Assembly: GCA_934234035.1 (NCBI GenBank)
Contig: CAKQHH010000023.1
Location: forward strand, 1-26,414
Length of the DNA stretch: 26,414 nucleotides
Source: an uncultured Clostridia bacterium
GTDB taxonomy: Bacteria > Bacillota > Clostridia > Peptostreptococcales > Anaerovoracaceae
Direction of reading: 5' to 3'
A program made the translations under genes and the position numbers. A model generated the notes under the pieces. It was not told where the DNA came from and searched no databases. It was given only the letters and a program-made list of their open reading frames with translations. Below are positions 15,137 to 26,005 of the stretch, one piece after another. Position 1 is the first letter of the stretch, and every line of letters begins with the position of its first letter.

Positions 15137-16552
15137 TTACACTTCCGGCGCAACGCACACATAACCGGTTTCATCCACGCCGATCACCGTTTCGTTCCGG
15201 CGCACCCGCTCCTGCAGGTATTGAACCGCTTCTTTTGTCAGAATTTCACCGGGGCAGGCCAGCGGAATCCCCGGCGGATACGGAATCAGGGAATCGTACA
15301 GAGGGCGGCCGGCCGCCTCCGCCAGCGGAATTCGTTCTTTTATTGACGGAATCGGTCCTTGCTCCAGATTAAATGCAAGATAATCTTCGCTGCGCCCCGC
15401 CTCGTTTTCCGTAATCCCGTACTTTCCGCTGATGTGCTGAAGGGCTTCCAGCAGTTTTTCGTAATCTTGCCGCTCGTTTCCCAGGCCGGTCATCAGCATA
15501 GTGTAATCTCCGTGGACCATTTCCACCCAGATATTCTGCTCTTGCAGCTCCGCCGCCAGCCGCTCCCCGCCGAAACCGTAAGGCTTCATGTTCAGGTTGA
15601 TTTTGCTCCAATCCATTTCCCGGTTCTCGATTACCGAAAGGCCGGTGACGGACCGGTAATTCTCGTAGAAATACTGCAGGTCGGACTGCCAGGCCCGGAA
15701 AAGCTCCCGGCCGTGACGCAGGATTTTCTCGTTCACGTCCAGGCTTCCCATCAGAATGTAGGAAGGGCTGGTGGTCTGGAGCATCCGCACCGTCTCCGAA
15801 ATCCGGGAAACGTCCACCCGGTCGCTGCACACGTTGAGGATGGCGGTCCCCGTAAAGGACATCAGGGTTTTGTGCGTGCTGTTCACCACCAGATCCGCCC
15901 GCAGGTTTTCCGCCGCCCGTTTTTTCCGAGCACCCTCGTCAAAGAATTTCAAATGAGCACCGTGGGCCTGATCCACAATCAGTACCATTCCCGCCGCATG
16001 AGCCTCCAGGGCGATGTCCTCAATTTCCGAAAGCACCCCGTAATAGTTGGGGCTGGTCACCAGCACCGCCGACGCATCCGGATGCTCCCGCATCGCCGCC
16101 GCCACATCTCGCGGGGAAATCGCCCCCTGCAGCCCGGTCTTCTCATCCGTCATGGGCTGCACGTACACCGGCTCAATGCCTCCCAACCGAAGGGCCGAAA
16201 ACACCGATTTGTGGGAGTTCCGCCCCATAATCAGCTTGCCGCCCCGCGGCATCGTCGCCAAAACAGACGCGATCAGCCCGGTGCTGCTTCCGTTCACCAA
16301 CAGCTCCGTATGCCGCACACCGTAAAGCTCTGCGTAATTCTCCATCACTCGGCGAATCACCGACTCCGGCTGGGTCAGCGCATCCGCCCCCGGAATCTCC
16401 GTGATGTCGCTGCCCATGATGTTCTTCAGAAAATCGCCGTACCCCATCTCCTTGTACAGCCGGCTCCGCCCCTTGTGCCCCGGCATATGGAAGGATATGG
16501 GATTTTGGCGTTTGTGCTCCACCAGAAAATCCGTCACCGTTCTTCTATCCAT
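15137..16552 (-). CDS. Orn/Lys/Arg decarboxylase family protein
   Basis: A 471-residue fold-type I PLP enzyme that removes the carboxyl group of a basic amino acid, giving a polyamine precursor. The start ATG (16550-16552) has GAGGG 7 nt upstream; a longer frame begins at a TTG inside the preceding terminator tail. Visible are HMPGHKGR (22-29), the phosphate-binding NGSSTG (87-92), DQAHGAH (194-200) and the Schiff-base lysine in STHKTL (Lys228). It lacks the N-terminal response-regulator-like wing domain of the large enterobacterial enzymes and matches the short Gram-positive type. Substrate (arginine, lysine or ornithine) is not decided by sequence. No clear terminator is seen before rnf. 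Confidence 0.9.
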   Translation of the reverse strand: MDRRTVTDFLVEHKRQNPISFHMPGHKGRSRLYKEMGYGDFLKNIMGSDITEIPGADALTQPESVIRRVMENYAELYGVRHTELLVNGSSTGLIASVLATMPRGGKLIMGRNSHKSVFSALRLGGIEPVYVQPMTDEKTGLQGAISPRDVAAAMREHPDASAVLVTSPNYYGVLSEIEDIALEAHAAGMVLIVDQAHGAHLKFFDEGARKKRAAENLRADLVVNSTHKTLMSFTGTAILNVCSDRVDVSRISETVRMLQTTSPSYILMGSLDVNEKILRHGRELFRAWQSDLQYFYENYRSVTGLSVIENREMDWSKINLNMKPYGFGGERLAAELQEQNIWVEMVHGDYTMLMTGLGNERQDYEKLLEALQHISGKYGITENEAGRSEDYLAFNLEQGPIPSIKERIPLAEAAGRPLYDSLIPYPPGIPLACPGEILTKEAVQYLQERVRRNETVIGVDETGYVCVAPEV

Positions 16553-16574
16553 CTTCCGTCCCTCGTTCTTTCGT

Positions 16575-16631
16575 TCTCCCAAAAATAAAATCAAAAGGCC
16601 CCGGACCTCCGACCAGTCGGAATATCCGGGG
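16575..16631 (-). terminator. Terminator of the serS transcript
   Basis: On the minus strand, CCCCGGA pairs with TCCGGGG (outer arms 16625-16631 and 16599-16605), with an inner CCGAC/GTCGG stem, followed by CCTTTTGATTTTATTTTT. It lies 16 bp past the serS stop. Confidence 0.85.
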
Positions 16632-16646
16632 TGACTTCAGTTGTTT

Positions 16647-17948
<1,302 letters not shown>

Positions 17949-17962
17949 TTAATTATTTGTGA

Positions 17963-19882
17963 TTAGAATAGATTCTTCTGGTAATCATTATACAGGTCGC
18001 GGAGCTCTTCCGTCAAATGCTGAATTTCCAATTCCAGGTCGGAAGCCAGCCGGAAGTTCTCTTCGTCCAGTGCCAGCTTTGCCTGAGACAGGATGGATTT
18101 CTTTCCGATATAGTCCTTTCCAAGACGGTGTCTCAGGTCGTTCACCTGTCTCCAGTTCATGATATCGTAATCCGTTGCGCTGTTCTCGGTGTGCGCCTTT
18201 ACGCACTGACGAACGAAATTCATGGTGTTCGGAATCAGCCGGTCGTGGAATTCCGTGCTCCACTTCAATGTCATCTGATCCCGGTAAGAACGGATAATCA
18301 AAGCGATGGTGTCGTCCCCTCCGGTAATCTTTACCAGATCGTCTCGCTGTTCATCAAAGGCTCTGAAGTTCTCCCATACCGTTGCCGGCGCCTTGCCGAA
18401 GAGCCGCTCTCTCTCTTCTTCCGTATAATACGTAAACACGTTCTCTTCGGAACGATACTGACGATCCTTTTCCAGGTAGATATCCTCTTCTCCCGGTTTC
18501 TTGGAAATGGCCTTCTCCAATTCCTGCGGGGTCCGCTTGTTCTCCAGTGCCGAACGAATTCCGTCCAGCATCAGCATGTAAGCGGAACCGATAATCAGAT
18601 AGGTGTTGGAATGCGGGTTCGGTGAACGCAGCTCGAACCGGGTGGCCATCGGATTCTTCATATCCCGAACCACGCCGATCAATACGGTTCTGTTTCGAGA
18701 TGGAGTGACGCAGTCTCTTCCCAAGGAGGTAACCACGCATACCGGTGCTTCGTATCCCGGCTTCAGTCTCTGGAAGGCATCGTGAGTCTGTGCCACGAAC
18801 GGATTGAGAATTTCATAGTTCCGCAGAATTCCCATCAGCGATCCGTATCCGATCGGGCTCATGAAATCCTTTTCCCGGTCGATTGGCTCGAACAGGTTGA
18901 TCGTCTTGCCGTTCTTCAGCTTTGCCATCACGCCCAGGTGGGTGTGTTCTCCGTTTCCGGCAACGCCCTGCATCGGTTTTGCCAGGAAGGTAACTTCCAG
19001 ATTGTTGGCCCGGAATACGTCCCGGATGATGTGCTTAATCTGGCTTTCGTTGTCTGCCGCCTGCAGCGGGTTGGAGTACTTCCAGTCGATTTCCAGCTGC
19101 TCCATGATGTGGTCGAAGTCGCCGCTGTTGCCCATCTTGGCACGAACGCCGCCCACTTCTTTATGACCCATTTCCACTTCGAATCCGTAGCGGTCCAAAA
19201 TTTCCAGGGTCTGTTCCATCGCCGTTCCCACCGGTCCGATGGTGCGCTTCCAGTACTGCTCTTTCAGTTCCTGGGAGGTGTACAGCTGGTCGCGGTCCGC
19301 CCGGTCGTCCGGTGTTTTTACCCAGAATTCCAGCTCGGTGGCACTGGTGAGCACCACATCTTCAATATCTTCCGGAGAATCCAAGCCTCCGATGTAGTCC
19401 GTTACGTATGGATTGTTCTGAATCAGTTCCATTAGTCCCCGACGGAACTTCTTCGTCAATCTTCTCGCATAGATTCGGGAGCCCACCATCCGCTCGTTGT
19501 TGTGTCTCAGGAAGGATGGAATTCTCAGGGTTCCCACCGGAAGTCCGGTCTTGTAATCGATGTTCATGAAGTTGTACTCCACGTACCAGTTCACTTCCTT
19601 ATCCGGAAGGATGTCCACTCTGGCATTGGACAGTTCGGCAATCAGCGGAAGCGCTACGCTGGACCCGTCGGTCTGAACGCCGTCCCACAGGATTTTCTCC
19701 ATGTCCTCTACAAATGCCTTCATCGGAATCTTCTCATCGGTGTTGTGGTTTCCCAGGTCCACGCCCGTCAAAGACACGAACTTTACTTCCGGATGGGCTT
19801 CCAGTATAGCCGCAATCTCCTTCTCATCGTGCTTATCTGCCGGGATGGTAAAAAGCATTTTGTCCAAATCAAAATCTAACAT
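17963..19882 (-). CDS. glnA: Glutamine synthetase, large form with a C-terminal extension
   Basis: A 639-residue enzyme expected to make glutamine from glutamate, ammonia and ATP. The N-terminal beta-grasp and catalytic domain show DGVQTDGSS (67-75), the metal-binding ATELEFWV (181-188), GNGEHTHLGVM (309-319, in place of the usual GNGMHxH), the RNRTVLIG segment (396-403) and FELRSPNPHSNTYL (416-429). Ordinary GSI enzymes are about 440-470 residues; here about 165 more residues follow the catalytic domain, mostly predicted helical and charged, ending in a coiled-coil-like stretch. GSIII enzymes are larger (about 700) and have different motifs. The ATG is preceded by AGGAGAG. It lies 45 bp after the UPF0182 gene. 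Confidence 0.88.
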   Translation of the reverse strand: MLDFDLDKMLFTIPADKHDEKEIAAILEAHPEVKFVSLTGVDLGNHNTDEKIPMKAFVEDMEKILWDGVQTDGSSVALPLIAELSNARVDILPDKEVNWYVEYNFMNIDYKTGLPVGTLRIPSFLRHNNERMVGSRIYARRLTKKFRRGLMELIQNNPYVTDYIGGLDSPEDIEDVVLTSATELEFWVKTPDDRADRDQLYTSQELKEQYWKRTIGPVGTAMEQTLEILDRYGFEVEMGHKEVGGVRAKMGNSGDFDHIMEQLEIDWKYSNPLQAADNESQIKHIIRDVFRANNLEVTFLAKPMQGVAGNGEHTHLGVMAKLKNGKTINLFEPIDREKDFMSPIGYGSLMGILRNYEILNPFVAQTHDAFQRLKPGYEAPVCVVTSLGRDCVTPSRNRTVLIGVVRDMKNPMATRFELRSPNPHSNTYLIIGSAYMLMLDGIRSALENKRTPQELEKAISKKPGEEDIYLEKDRQYRSEENVFTYYTEEERERLFGKAPATVWENFRAFDEQRDDLVKITGGDDTIALIIRSYRDQMTLKWSTEFHDRLIPNTMNFVRQCVKAHTENSATDYDIMNWRQVNDLRHRLGKDYIGKKSILSQAKLALDEENFRLASDLELEIQHLTEELRDLYNDYQKNLF

Positions 19883-19927
19883 TTTTTCTCTCCTCTCAAC
19901 CCTTCTTTAACGTATAGCGTGATATTT

Positions 19928-22777
19928 TTAATTCTGGTCTTCCAGCTGGTTCAGATACTTCTCCAGCTCATCCAGATAATCACCGTACTTCTTCCAGTTT
20001 CCGCTCTTCTGGGCATTCACTGCGTTCTCATAGGCTTCGTTGGCTTTTTGGATTAATTCCTTGGTGTTGGACTTCCCGGAATTATTTTTACCGGAAGACG
20101 CGGATGCACTCTGGGATTGTCCGCCGTTCTCGTCCTCGCCGAAGAGATCCGCCAGCGCATCCTCTAAGGTGGACTCGTAAGCGATTTGGTCGCCGTAAGC
20201 CACAATCACCCGTTTCATTTCCGGAATCGCCTGGTTGGACGCTTCCAGATACACCGGCTCCACGTACATGATGGAGTTGTTAATCGGAATGACGAACAGG
20301 TCGCCTCTCCGGTATTTGGAACCGGAGGAATTCCACAGAGAGAACTCCTTGGAAATCTCCGTATTCTGGTCAATCTGGGCCTCGATCTGCATCGGGCCGT
20401 ACACCGTTTTGTTCTTCGGGAACTTATATACCAGCAGCTGGCCGTACCGGTTCCCGTCGTTCCGCGCCATCATGATGGCCGTCATGTTCTGTTTGGACTT
20501 CGGCGTGAACGGAATCATGTTGATAAATTCCGCCTTCTTTTCGTCCGGAAGTTCAAAGATGAAGTAGCTCGGATTCATCTCCTTTTCTTCCGTGCCGTAG
20601 ATCTGGTGCGCGATATCCCACAGGTCCTCGTCCTGATAGAACACCTTTACCTGATCCATGTGGTACTTCGTGTACACGCCGGCCTGAATCTTCAGCAGGG
20701 AATTCGGATAGCGGATGTGCTTCCGGATGCCCTCCGGCATATCCTTGCCGTCCTTGAACAGGGTCGGATAGATTTTCTGGTAGGTGCGAGCCACCGGATC
20801 GTCTTGATCCACCACGTAGAAAGTGGTATCTCCGTTATAGGCATCTACCACAACCTTTACGGAGTTCCGAATGTAGTTGGTGGAACCCACCTCGCCGGAA
20901 TACGGCTCGGAATACGGATAGTAGGAACTGGTGGTATACGCATCCACAATCCAGTACAGCTTGCCGTTCACCACCGTCATGTACGGATCCTTCTCGTAGG
21001 AAAGATACGGCATCAGCTTCTCCACCCGATCCTTGATGTTCCGGTTGATGATAATCCGGGAGTCGGAGTTCACGTTGGAGGACACCAGCAGTTTCATGCT
21101 GCCTTCCCGTACGGAGAACAGTATCCGGTTCAGCAGGTTCAGCTTGATTCCCGCTTTGCCCTTGTACATGCTGTAGCTGTTCTCGTTGCCGTTCGGATAA
21201 TCGAACTCCTGCTCATCGGTATTCACGATCACGTAATCGTTGGTCAATTCGCCGAAATAGATTTCCGGCCGAGTAATCTCGATGTCCTTCGCCTCCGATT
21301 CCGGCGGAATGTTCTTTACGATAATATCCGGCTGACCGCTGGCCGTAACCGCATCCACGCGGGATACCGCCGCACCGTAACCGTGGGTGTACTTCAGATG
21401 ACGGTTAATCCAGGTGGAACTGATTTTGCTCTCGTTGATTTCACGGGCGGCCAGATACGTCTGGGTCTGCTCTCCGTTGATGTTGTACCGGTCGATATCC
21501 ACATCGTTGAAATCGTAGTACTGCCGGATGCTCTGGGTCTGATTGTAGAAATCCTGCACCGGCTCGTAGTCGTTAATTCGAATATTGGTGATAGTCTGAG
21601 AGTTGTCCCGGATCGCCTGACGATTCAGGTTCTGCTCTGCCGGAAATTCCTCCACCTTGATGTTGTCCAGCCCGTAGGCGTGACGGGTAAAAGAAATATT
21701 CCGCTCCAGATATTTGCTTTCCTTATTGATTTCGTCCGGGCTGACCAGCAGGTTCTGCACCGCAAAACTCACCACGCCGCCCAGCAGGCCCACCGCAATG
21801 ATTGCAATCGGAATCCGCACCAACTTCTTCGGCTCCTTCCGGTGCATGTGGTGGCAAAGTGTTACCGCGCCGACGATCGAAAGCACCATAATCAGCCGGT
21901 ACACCCACAGCTTCACATTCACATCCGTAAAACCCGCGCCGTACACCGCGCCCGTGTGAACGTGCAGCAGATCGAACTGCCGCATCAGGAAATCCATCGC
22001 CACCATCATGTAGAAAACAATTCCCAGCAGGGTCAGTTTTCCCGATGCAATGTGGAGCAGCTGGCTCATATTGCTGTTGTTCAAATCCAGCGTGCGCTTT
22101 TCGCTCGGCTTTTTCCGGTTTTTACGGGTAAAAGGAATTGCGTTCTCTCCCGAGGTTTCCGGGTCTTCCGGTTCCTCCGGCTCCCATTCGAACATATCCG
22201 GGGTGCGCACCATCATCAGGATTCCGTAGTACAGCAAGGTGATGATCACCACACCCACCACGATTCCCAGCACGATGTTGTTGGCCTTGGTCAAGAATGA
22301 CAGTTTAAATACATAGAAGGAAATGTCCAGATGGAAGATTGGGTCCTTCAGGCCGAAGGATGTGGCGTTGGCAAACTGCCGAAAATCCATCCACGTGCTG
22401 GCGCCGGCGGTGAGTCCCACCAGGAGGCCGAACACCACCGACATCCCCCAGGAAATCTTGTTGAGCCGTTTTTCATCCGGAATCTCGTGCGACTCGATTT
22501 CAATGAAATAGTGTTTTTTCAAGCTCTTCAGGTAAATACGCACCAGAAGCATGGCTGCCAGGAACACCGGCACCCCAATTTCCAGCTGGCTCAGGAACTT
22601 CGTCCAGAACACCTTTTCGTACCCCAGGCTGTCAAACCACATCCAGTTGGTGAAAAAACCGGCGCAGCCGATGAGCAGCACCAGAATCACCACGATTACC
22701 ATCACGGCGAAACTGAGCCCCTTCTTCGGCCGATGAATTCGGTTCATTCCTTTTGGCTTCTTATCTCTTTTCTTCAT
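19928..22777 (-). CDS. UPF0182 family membrane protein
   Basis: A 949-residue protein of unknown function matching the UPF0182 (COG1615) family. The start ATG (22775-22777) has GGAG 7 nt upstream; 28 further upstream codons run into the preceding terminator and are rejected. A basic N-terminus is followed by about seven transmembrane segments in the first third (roughly 22-42, 68-85, 108-128, 165-187, and three more before about residue 355). A large, probably extracytoplasmic domain follows, with conserved-looking stretches such as YVIVNTDEQEFDYPNG. The end is a Ser/Gly/Asn-rich linker and a short helical tail (NEAYENAVNAQKSGNWKKYG) typical of this family. It leads glnA and serS. Confidence 0.92.
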   Translation of the reverse strand: MKKRDKKPKGMNRIHRPKKGLSFAVMVIVVILVLLIGCAGFFTNWMWFDSLGYEKVFWTKFLSQLEIGVPVFLAAMLLVRIYLKSLKKHYFIEIESHEIPDEKRLNKISWGMSVVFGLLVGLTAGASTWMDFRQFANATSFGLKDPIFHLDISFYVFKLSFLTKANNIVLGIVVGVVIITLLYYGILMMVRTPDMFEWEPEEPEDPETSGENAIPFTRKNRKKPSEKRTLDLNNSNMSQLLHIASGKLTLLGIVFYMMVAMDFLMRQFDLLHVHTGAVYGAGFTDVNVKLWVYRLIMVLSIVGAVTLCHHMHRKEPKKLVRIPIAIIAVGLLGGVVSFAVQNLLVSPDEINKESKYLERNISFTRHAYGLDNIKVEEFPAEQNLNRQAIRDNSQTITNIRINDYEPVQDFYNQTQSIRQYYDFNDVDIDRYNINGEQTQTYLAAREINESKISSTWINRHLKYTHGYGAAVSRVDAVTASGQPDIIVKNIPPESEAKDIEITRPEIYFGELTNDYVIVNTDEQEFDYPNGNENSYSMYKGKAGIKLNLLNRILFSVREGSMKLLVSSNVNSDSRIIINRNIKDRVEKLMPYLSYEKDPYMTVVNGKLYWIVDAYTTSSYYPYSEPYSGEVGSTNYIRNSVKVVVDAYNGDTTFYVVDQDDPVARTYQKIYPTLFKDGKDMPEGIRKHIRYPNSLLKIQAGVYTKYHMDQVKVFYQDEDLWDIAHQIYGTEEKEMNPSYFIFELPDEKKAEFINMIPFTPKSKQNMTAIMMARNDGNRYGQLLVYKFPKNKTVYGPMQIEAQIDQNTEISKEFSLWNSSGSKYRRGDLFVIPINNSIMYVEPVYLEASNQAIPEMKRVIVAYGDQIAYESTLEDALADLFGEDENGGQSQSASASSGKNNSGKSNTKELIQKANEAYENAVNAQKSGNWKKYGDYLDELEKYLNQLEDQN

Positions 22778-22808
22778 ATCGCCACTCCATTGCTGCGTTG
22801 GACGCTTT

Positions 22809-22859
22809 AAAAAAACGAACAAGCAGCGACAGCGTCCGTCATAGGCGCGCCACCGCTGC
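22809..22859 (-). terminator. Terminator of the zinc-ribbon protein gene
   Basis: A 12-bp stem on the minus-strand RNA (22848-22859 with 22823-22834; GCAGCGGUGGCG and its partner, three G-U pairs) followed by UUGUUCG and U7. It lies about 65 bp beyond the stop of the zinc-ribbon gene and separates it from the UPF0182 gene. Confidence 0.8.
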
Positions 22860-22924
22860 ATGTAATTCTATTAAATTTTTGTGCATTTCGGCAAGCTTCT
22901 GTAATCCGCCGCAAAATGCTTTTA

Positions 22925-25675
22925 TTACATCAATCCGTCGAAACCGCCGCCGTCTGCGAAGAAGTTGGTGTAGTTTCCGATCACCTCGTTCAGGGTCTGG
23001 GCAATGCCGCTCTCCGGCGCGAAGTTGAGAATCAGAATAATTCCCAGGAGAACCACCAGCAGAACCGCAACAACAATTGCGATAACGGTGAGCACGCTTC
23101 CGCCCTTCTCATCGTAATCCGCTTCTTCCTTCACCTTCTTGGCTTTTTTCTTCTTGGCCTTCTTTCCGGTCTCCTGTGCAGCTTCTGCCGCCGGTGCCGG
23201 TGCCGCTGCGTTTACCGCCGCGCTGAGGCTCATGGAAGACAGGTCTTCCTGCGGTGCCGCTTCCTGCACCTGTGGCTGCATCTGCGGAGCCTGCGGTGCT
23301 TCCTGTACCGGTGCTGCCGGAGCTTCCGGCTGAGTTCCCAGAATGCTGTTCATGGCATCGGTCACATCGTCATCCAAATCTTCGCCCTGCAGCTTGCTGT
23401 ATTCCGCATCCAGAAGCTTCTGGAATTCTTCGTTCTTGCGATACAAGGTGTAGAACTTGTCGATCTTGCGGGTGGCTTCCAGATCGTCTGCATCCGGTGC
23501 GCCGCCGAAGATGTCGTTCTCCAAATCCTCCAGGGACATGGAGTTCTGATCTTTCGTCGCTGCTGCCTGATTCAGGATATCCTCGGAAGGCAGTACCACG
23601 GTATCGCTTCCCTTGTTGTCGCCGGTGTCGATGGTTTCCGGGTTAAAGAAGATGTCCTCTTCCTTCGGTTCTTCCGGCGCGGCATCCACACCCAGGTCGA
23701 AACCCAGCTGTGCCAGTTCTTTATCCAGATCCAGCTGTTCGTTTTCCGCAAAAGCAGAATCCGCCGCCGCATCGTTGTTCACTGCATCCTGAATATTCAG
23801 TACCGGCGTTACGTCGTCGTTCTGCAGTCCGGTGTTCTGATCTGCAATTCCGTCCATGTAAGAATCGCTGTAGCTTTCTTCTGCCTGCGGTGCTTCCGGT
23901 TCCTTTGGCGCACTCAGGCTATCCAGTTCGGCTTCCAGGTCGAAGTCCATGGCACCGTCGCTGAATTCATCCAAACCTGCGTCTTCTGCCGGTGTTTCCG
24001 ATTCAACTTCCGCAGTTTCCTCGGCCAGAACCTCTGCTGCCGGCACTTCCTCCAGTGCAGCTTCTGCCGGTGTGGTCTCTACCGGTGCTGCTTCTACTTC
24101 TACAGCCGGTTCCTTCGGTGCTTCTTCCGCTGCTTCACCGCTCTTCTGCTTCAGCAGCATCTCCAGCTTCTTCTGAAGAGCCGCAATTTCATCATCCACC
24201 GCTTCCTTCTCTTCGCTGCTCGGTGCTGCCGTCTGCGCTACCGGAGCCTCTGCTGCCGGTTCTGCCGGAGCCTCGGTCGCCTCAGCGGCCGCCGGGGTTG
24301 TTTTTACCGGGGTCTCTTCTGCAGCGTCGTCCAGGGAGAAATCGTCATCATCGTCGTCATCCAGATCATCCGGTTCTTCGGCTCTTGCCGCGCGAGAAGC
24401 TCTTCTCTTTGGAACGTAATCCAAATATTCGTCAAATCCGGCATAGGCATCTTCCACGTCGGACTCTTCTTTTGCCGGTTCTGCCGGGGTCAGGTCGTCG
24501 CCGAACAGGTCGATTCCCGCTGCGACATCCGCTTCCTCGGACTCATCGTCCAGCTCGGCCGTGTTCAGCTCCACATTATCCCCGCCGAAGAAGAAATCAT
24601 CGAAGGAACCTTTTTCTGCCGGCTTCGCTGCCGCTTCCTGTTCCGGCTTCTGCTCATCTTCATCTGCCAGATGGTTCAGCTGAATATTGTCGTATTCCTC
24701 TTCCACCGACGGTGTATCCACGCTGGTGAAAGAATCTTCGTAATCATGGAACACTGCGTTCCGGTCGGTTTTTTCCGGGGCCTTCGGCGCTTCGTCCTCG
24801 AAGAGATTGGATCCGCCGCTGAAAATGGATTCCAGGTTGTCCTGCTTCGGTGCCCGCTTCTTCTCGGACTTCATTCCGCTGAGAATTCGGTCGAATTCCT
24901 GCTCGGAGTCTTCAACGAAGTTCTGCGGCTTCTCCGGAGCCACTTCCTGCTTCCGGGCTTCTTCTCTCTCGGCACGAATCTTTGCCAGCTGCTCCTCAAA
25001 AGTCGCTGCCCCATCCCGCTTGTCCATCTCGGCGATGATGTCGTCCTTCAGATCCGTGTATCCCTGCGTGTGCTCTCTCTGAGATTCCGGAAGAACGGAC
25101 TCTCTCCGTTCCGGATATGCGGTGTCCTCAAAGGAATCTGCCGGAACGTTCTTTCTCAGGTTCTCGTATTCCGCACGCTCCTGCTCATCTTTTTCCTGCT
25201 TCAGGACATCGATGAAATTCATGGTGCGGCTGCGGTCTCTGGACGGTTCTTCCTTTCCGAAAAGTTCTTCTTCTAAGGAAGTCTTCTTTTCCGGCGCACG
25301 ATAAGCAGAGGTGCCGGTCGAAGCCGACCGATTCGGCACGCTTTCGAACTCGTCGGAGTAATCTTCCCACGGAGAACGGACTTCCTTACGCGGGCGTCTT
25401 CTGGAATTCCGGTCATCTACCACCGAGCTCCAGTCAAAAGCCACTTCTGATTTTCTTTTTGGCGCGTGTGTGTCGCTGTCATCCCAATCCAGATTCATGC
25501 TAAAACCATGATCCGCTGACTTTGCCGCCTTCGTTTCGCCGGCAGCCTGTTGATTTCTATTTTTTACGGGATGCTCTGTTGCTGATTCCAGTCCGGTGGA
25601 TGCCACCTTGGCTCCACAGACGCTGCAGAATTTTGCACCATCAGCAATTTTGTTGCCACAATTACTACAGAACAC
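22925..25675 (-). CDS. Zinc-ribbon protein with a very long acidic disordered region and C-terminal TM helix
   Basis: A 916-residue protein I cannot assign to a function. The start was set at GTG (25673-25675) with GGAGG 7 nt upstream, giving MFCSNCGNKI, the usual start of such proteins; the longest frame begins at a TTG. Residues 3-20 form a zinc ribbon (Cys3, Cys6, Cys17, Cys20). About 820 residues of low-complexity, Glu/Asp/Ala/Pro-rich sequence follow, predicted disordered. Within it short hydrophobic motifs recur: EELFGKEE, ESIFSGGSNLFEDE, DDFFFGGDN, DLFGDDL, NDIFGGAPD. Near the C-terminus a lysine-rich stretch (KKAKKKKAKK) precedes one membrane helix (about 861-884) and a 32-residue tail, presumably external. 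It is probably membrane-anchored with the long acidic part in the cytoplasm. Own promoter and terminator. Confidence 0.85.
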   Translation of the reverse strand: MFCSNCGNKIADGAKFCSVCGAKVASTGLESATEHPVKNRNQQAAGETKAAKSADHGFSMNLDWDDSDTHAPKRKSEVAFDWSSVVDDRNSRRRPRKEVRSPWEDYSDEFESVPNRSASTGTSAYRAPEKKTSLEEELFGKEEPSRDRSRTMNFIDVLKQEKDEQERAEYENLRKNVPADSFEDTAYPERRESVLPESQREHTQGYTDLKDDIIAEMDKRDGAATFEEQLAKIRAEREEARKQEVAPEKPQNFVEDSEQEFDRILSGMKSEKKRAPKQDNLESIFSGGSNLFEDEAPKAPEKTDRNAVFHDYEDSFTSVDTPSVEEEYDNIQLNHLADEDEQKPEQEAAAKPAEKGSFDDFFFGGDNVELNTAELDDESEEADVAAGIDLFGDDLTPAEPAKEESDVEDAYAGFDEYLDYVPKRRASRAARAEEPDDLDDDDDDDFSLDDAAEETPVKTTPAAAEATEAPAEPAAEAPVAQTAAPSSEEKEAVDDEIAALQKKLEMLLKQKSGEAAEEAPKEPAVEVEAAPVETTPAEAALEEVPAAEVLAEETAEVESETPAEDAGLDEFSDGAMDFDLEAELDSLSAPKEPEAPQAEESYSDSYMDGIADQNTGLQNDDVTPVLNIQDAVNNDAAADSAFAENEQLDLDKELAQLGFDLGVDAAPEEPKEEDIFFNPETIDTGDNKGSDTVVLPSEDILNQAAATKDQNSMSLEDLENDIFGGAPDADDLEATRKIDKFYTLYRKNEEFQKLLDAEYSKLQGEDLDDDVTDAMNSILGTQPEAPAAPVQEAPQAPQMQPQVQEAAPQEDLSSMSLSAAVNAAAPAPAAEAAQETGKKAKKKKAKKVKEEADYDEKGGSVLTVIAIVVAVLLVVLLGIILILNFAPESGIAQTLNEVIGNYTNFFADGGGFDGLM

Positions 25676-25738
25676 TATTGTACCTCCCAAATGTATTATC
25701 CGCTCTAATTAATAAGCTCTTACAAATATTCATTGAAA

Positions 25739-25767
25739 ATTATACAACAGCATTTTGGAAAATTCAA
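25739..25767 (-). promoter_or_regulatory. Promoter of the zinc-ribbon protein gene
   Basis: The minus strand reads TTGAAT (25762-25767), exactly 17 bp, TATAAT (25739-25744), giving a leader of about 60 nt. Confidence 0.8.
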
Positions 25768-25810
25768 TGCTTTCTACAGGATTTGTGGTTGAAAGGCTTG
25801 ATTTTATTGT

Positions 25811-25842
25811 GTTTGCAATATATATGTAAAGCATTTGCAAAC
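25811..25842. repeat. Short inverted repeat in the divergent intergenic region
   Basis: GTTTGCAA (25811-25818) and TTGCAAAC (25835-25842) are perfect inverse copies 16 bp apart, between the divergent zinc-ribbon and tRNA-Lys promoters. It could be an operator; nothing else supports this. Confidence 0.4.
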
Positions 25843-25890
25843 TTTCCGTGCAAGATTTGAAAACTTTTTTGAAAAAAATAAAAAAAGTGC

Positions 25891-25919
25891 TTGACTCTCC
25901 CCCCGTTTCCGGCTATACT
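25891..25919 (+). promoter_or_regulatory. tRNA-Lys upstream promoter P1
   Basis: TTGACT (25891-25896), exactly 17 bp, TATACT (25914-25919), preceded by AAAAAAGTGC and followed by AAATGAGTCGCATGAAGCG. A small hairpin (AGTCGC / GCGACT) lies at the expected RNA 5' end. Confidence 0.8.
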
Positions 25920-25976
25920 AAATGAGTCGCATGAAGCGACTGCGAAACGACTGAAAAAACTTTTTAAAAAAAGTGC

Positions 25977-26005
25977 TTGACTTCTTGAGACTTCTGAGTT
26001 ATACT
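25977..26005 (+). promoter_or_regulatory. tRNA-Lys downstream promoter P2
   Basis: TTGACT (25977-25982), exactly 17 bp, TATACT (26000-26005), with the same flanks as P1 (AAAAAAAGTGC before, AAATGAGTCGCATGAAGCG after) but a different spacer. It lies exactly 86 bp after P1, which suggests a tandem duplication. The tRNA begins 36 bp downstream. Confidence 0.85.
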
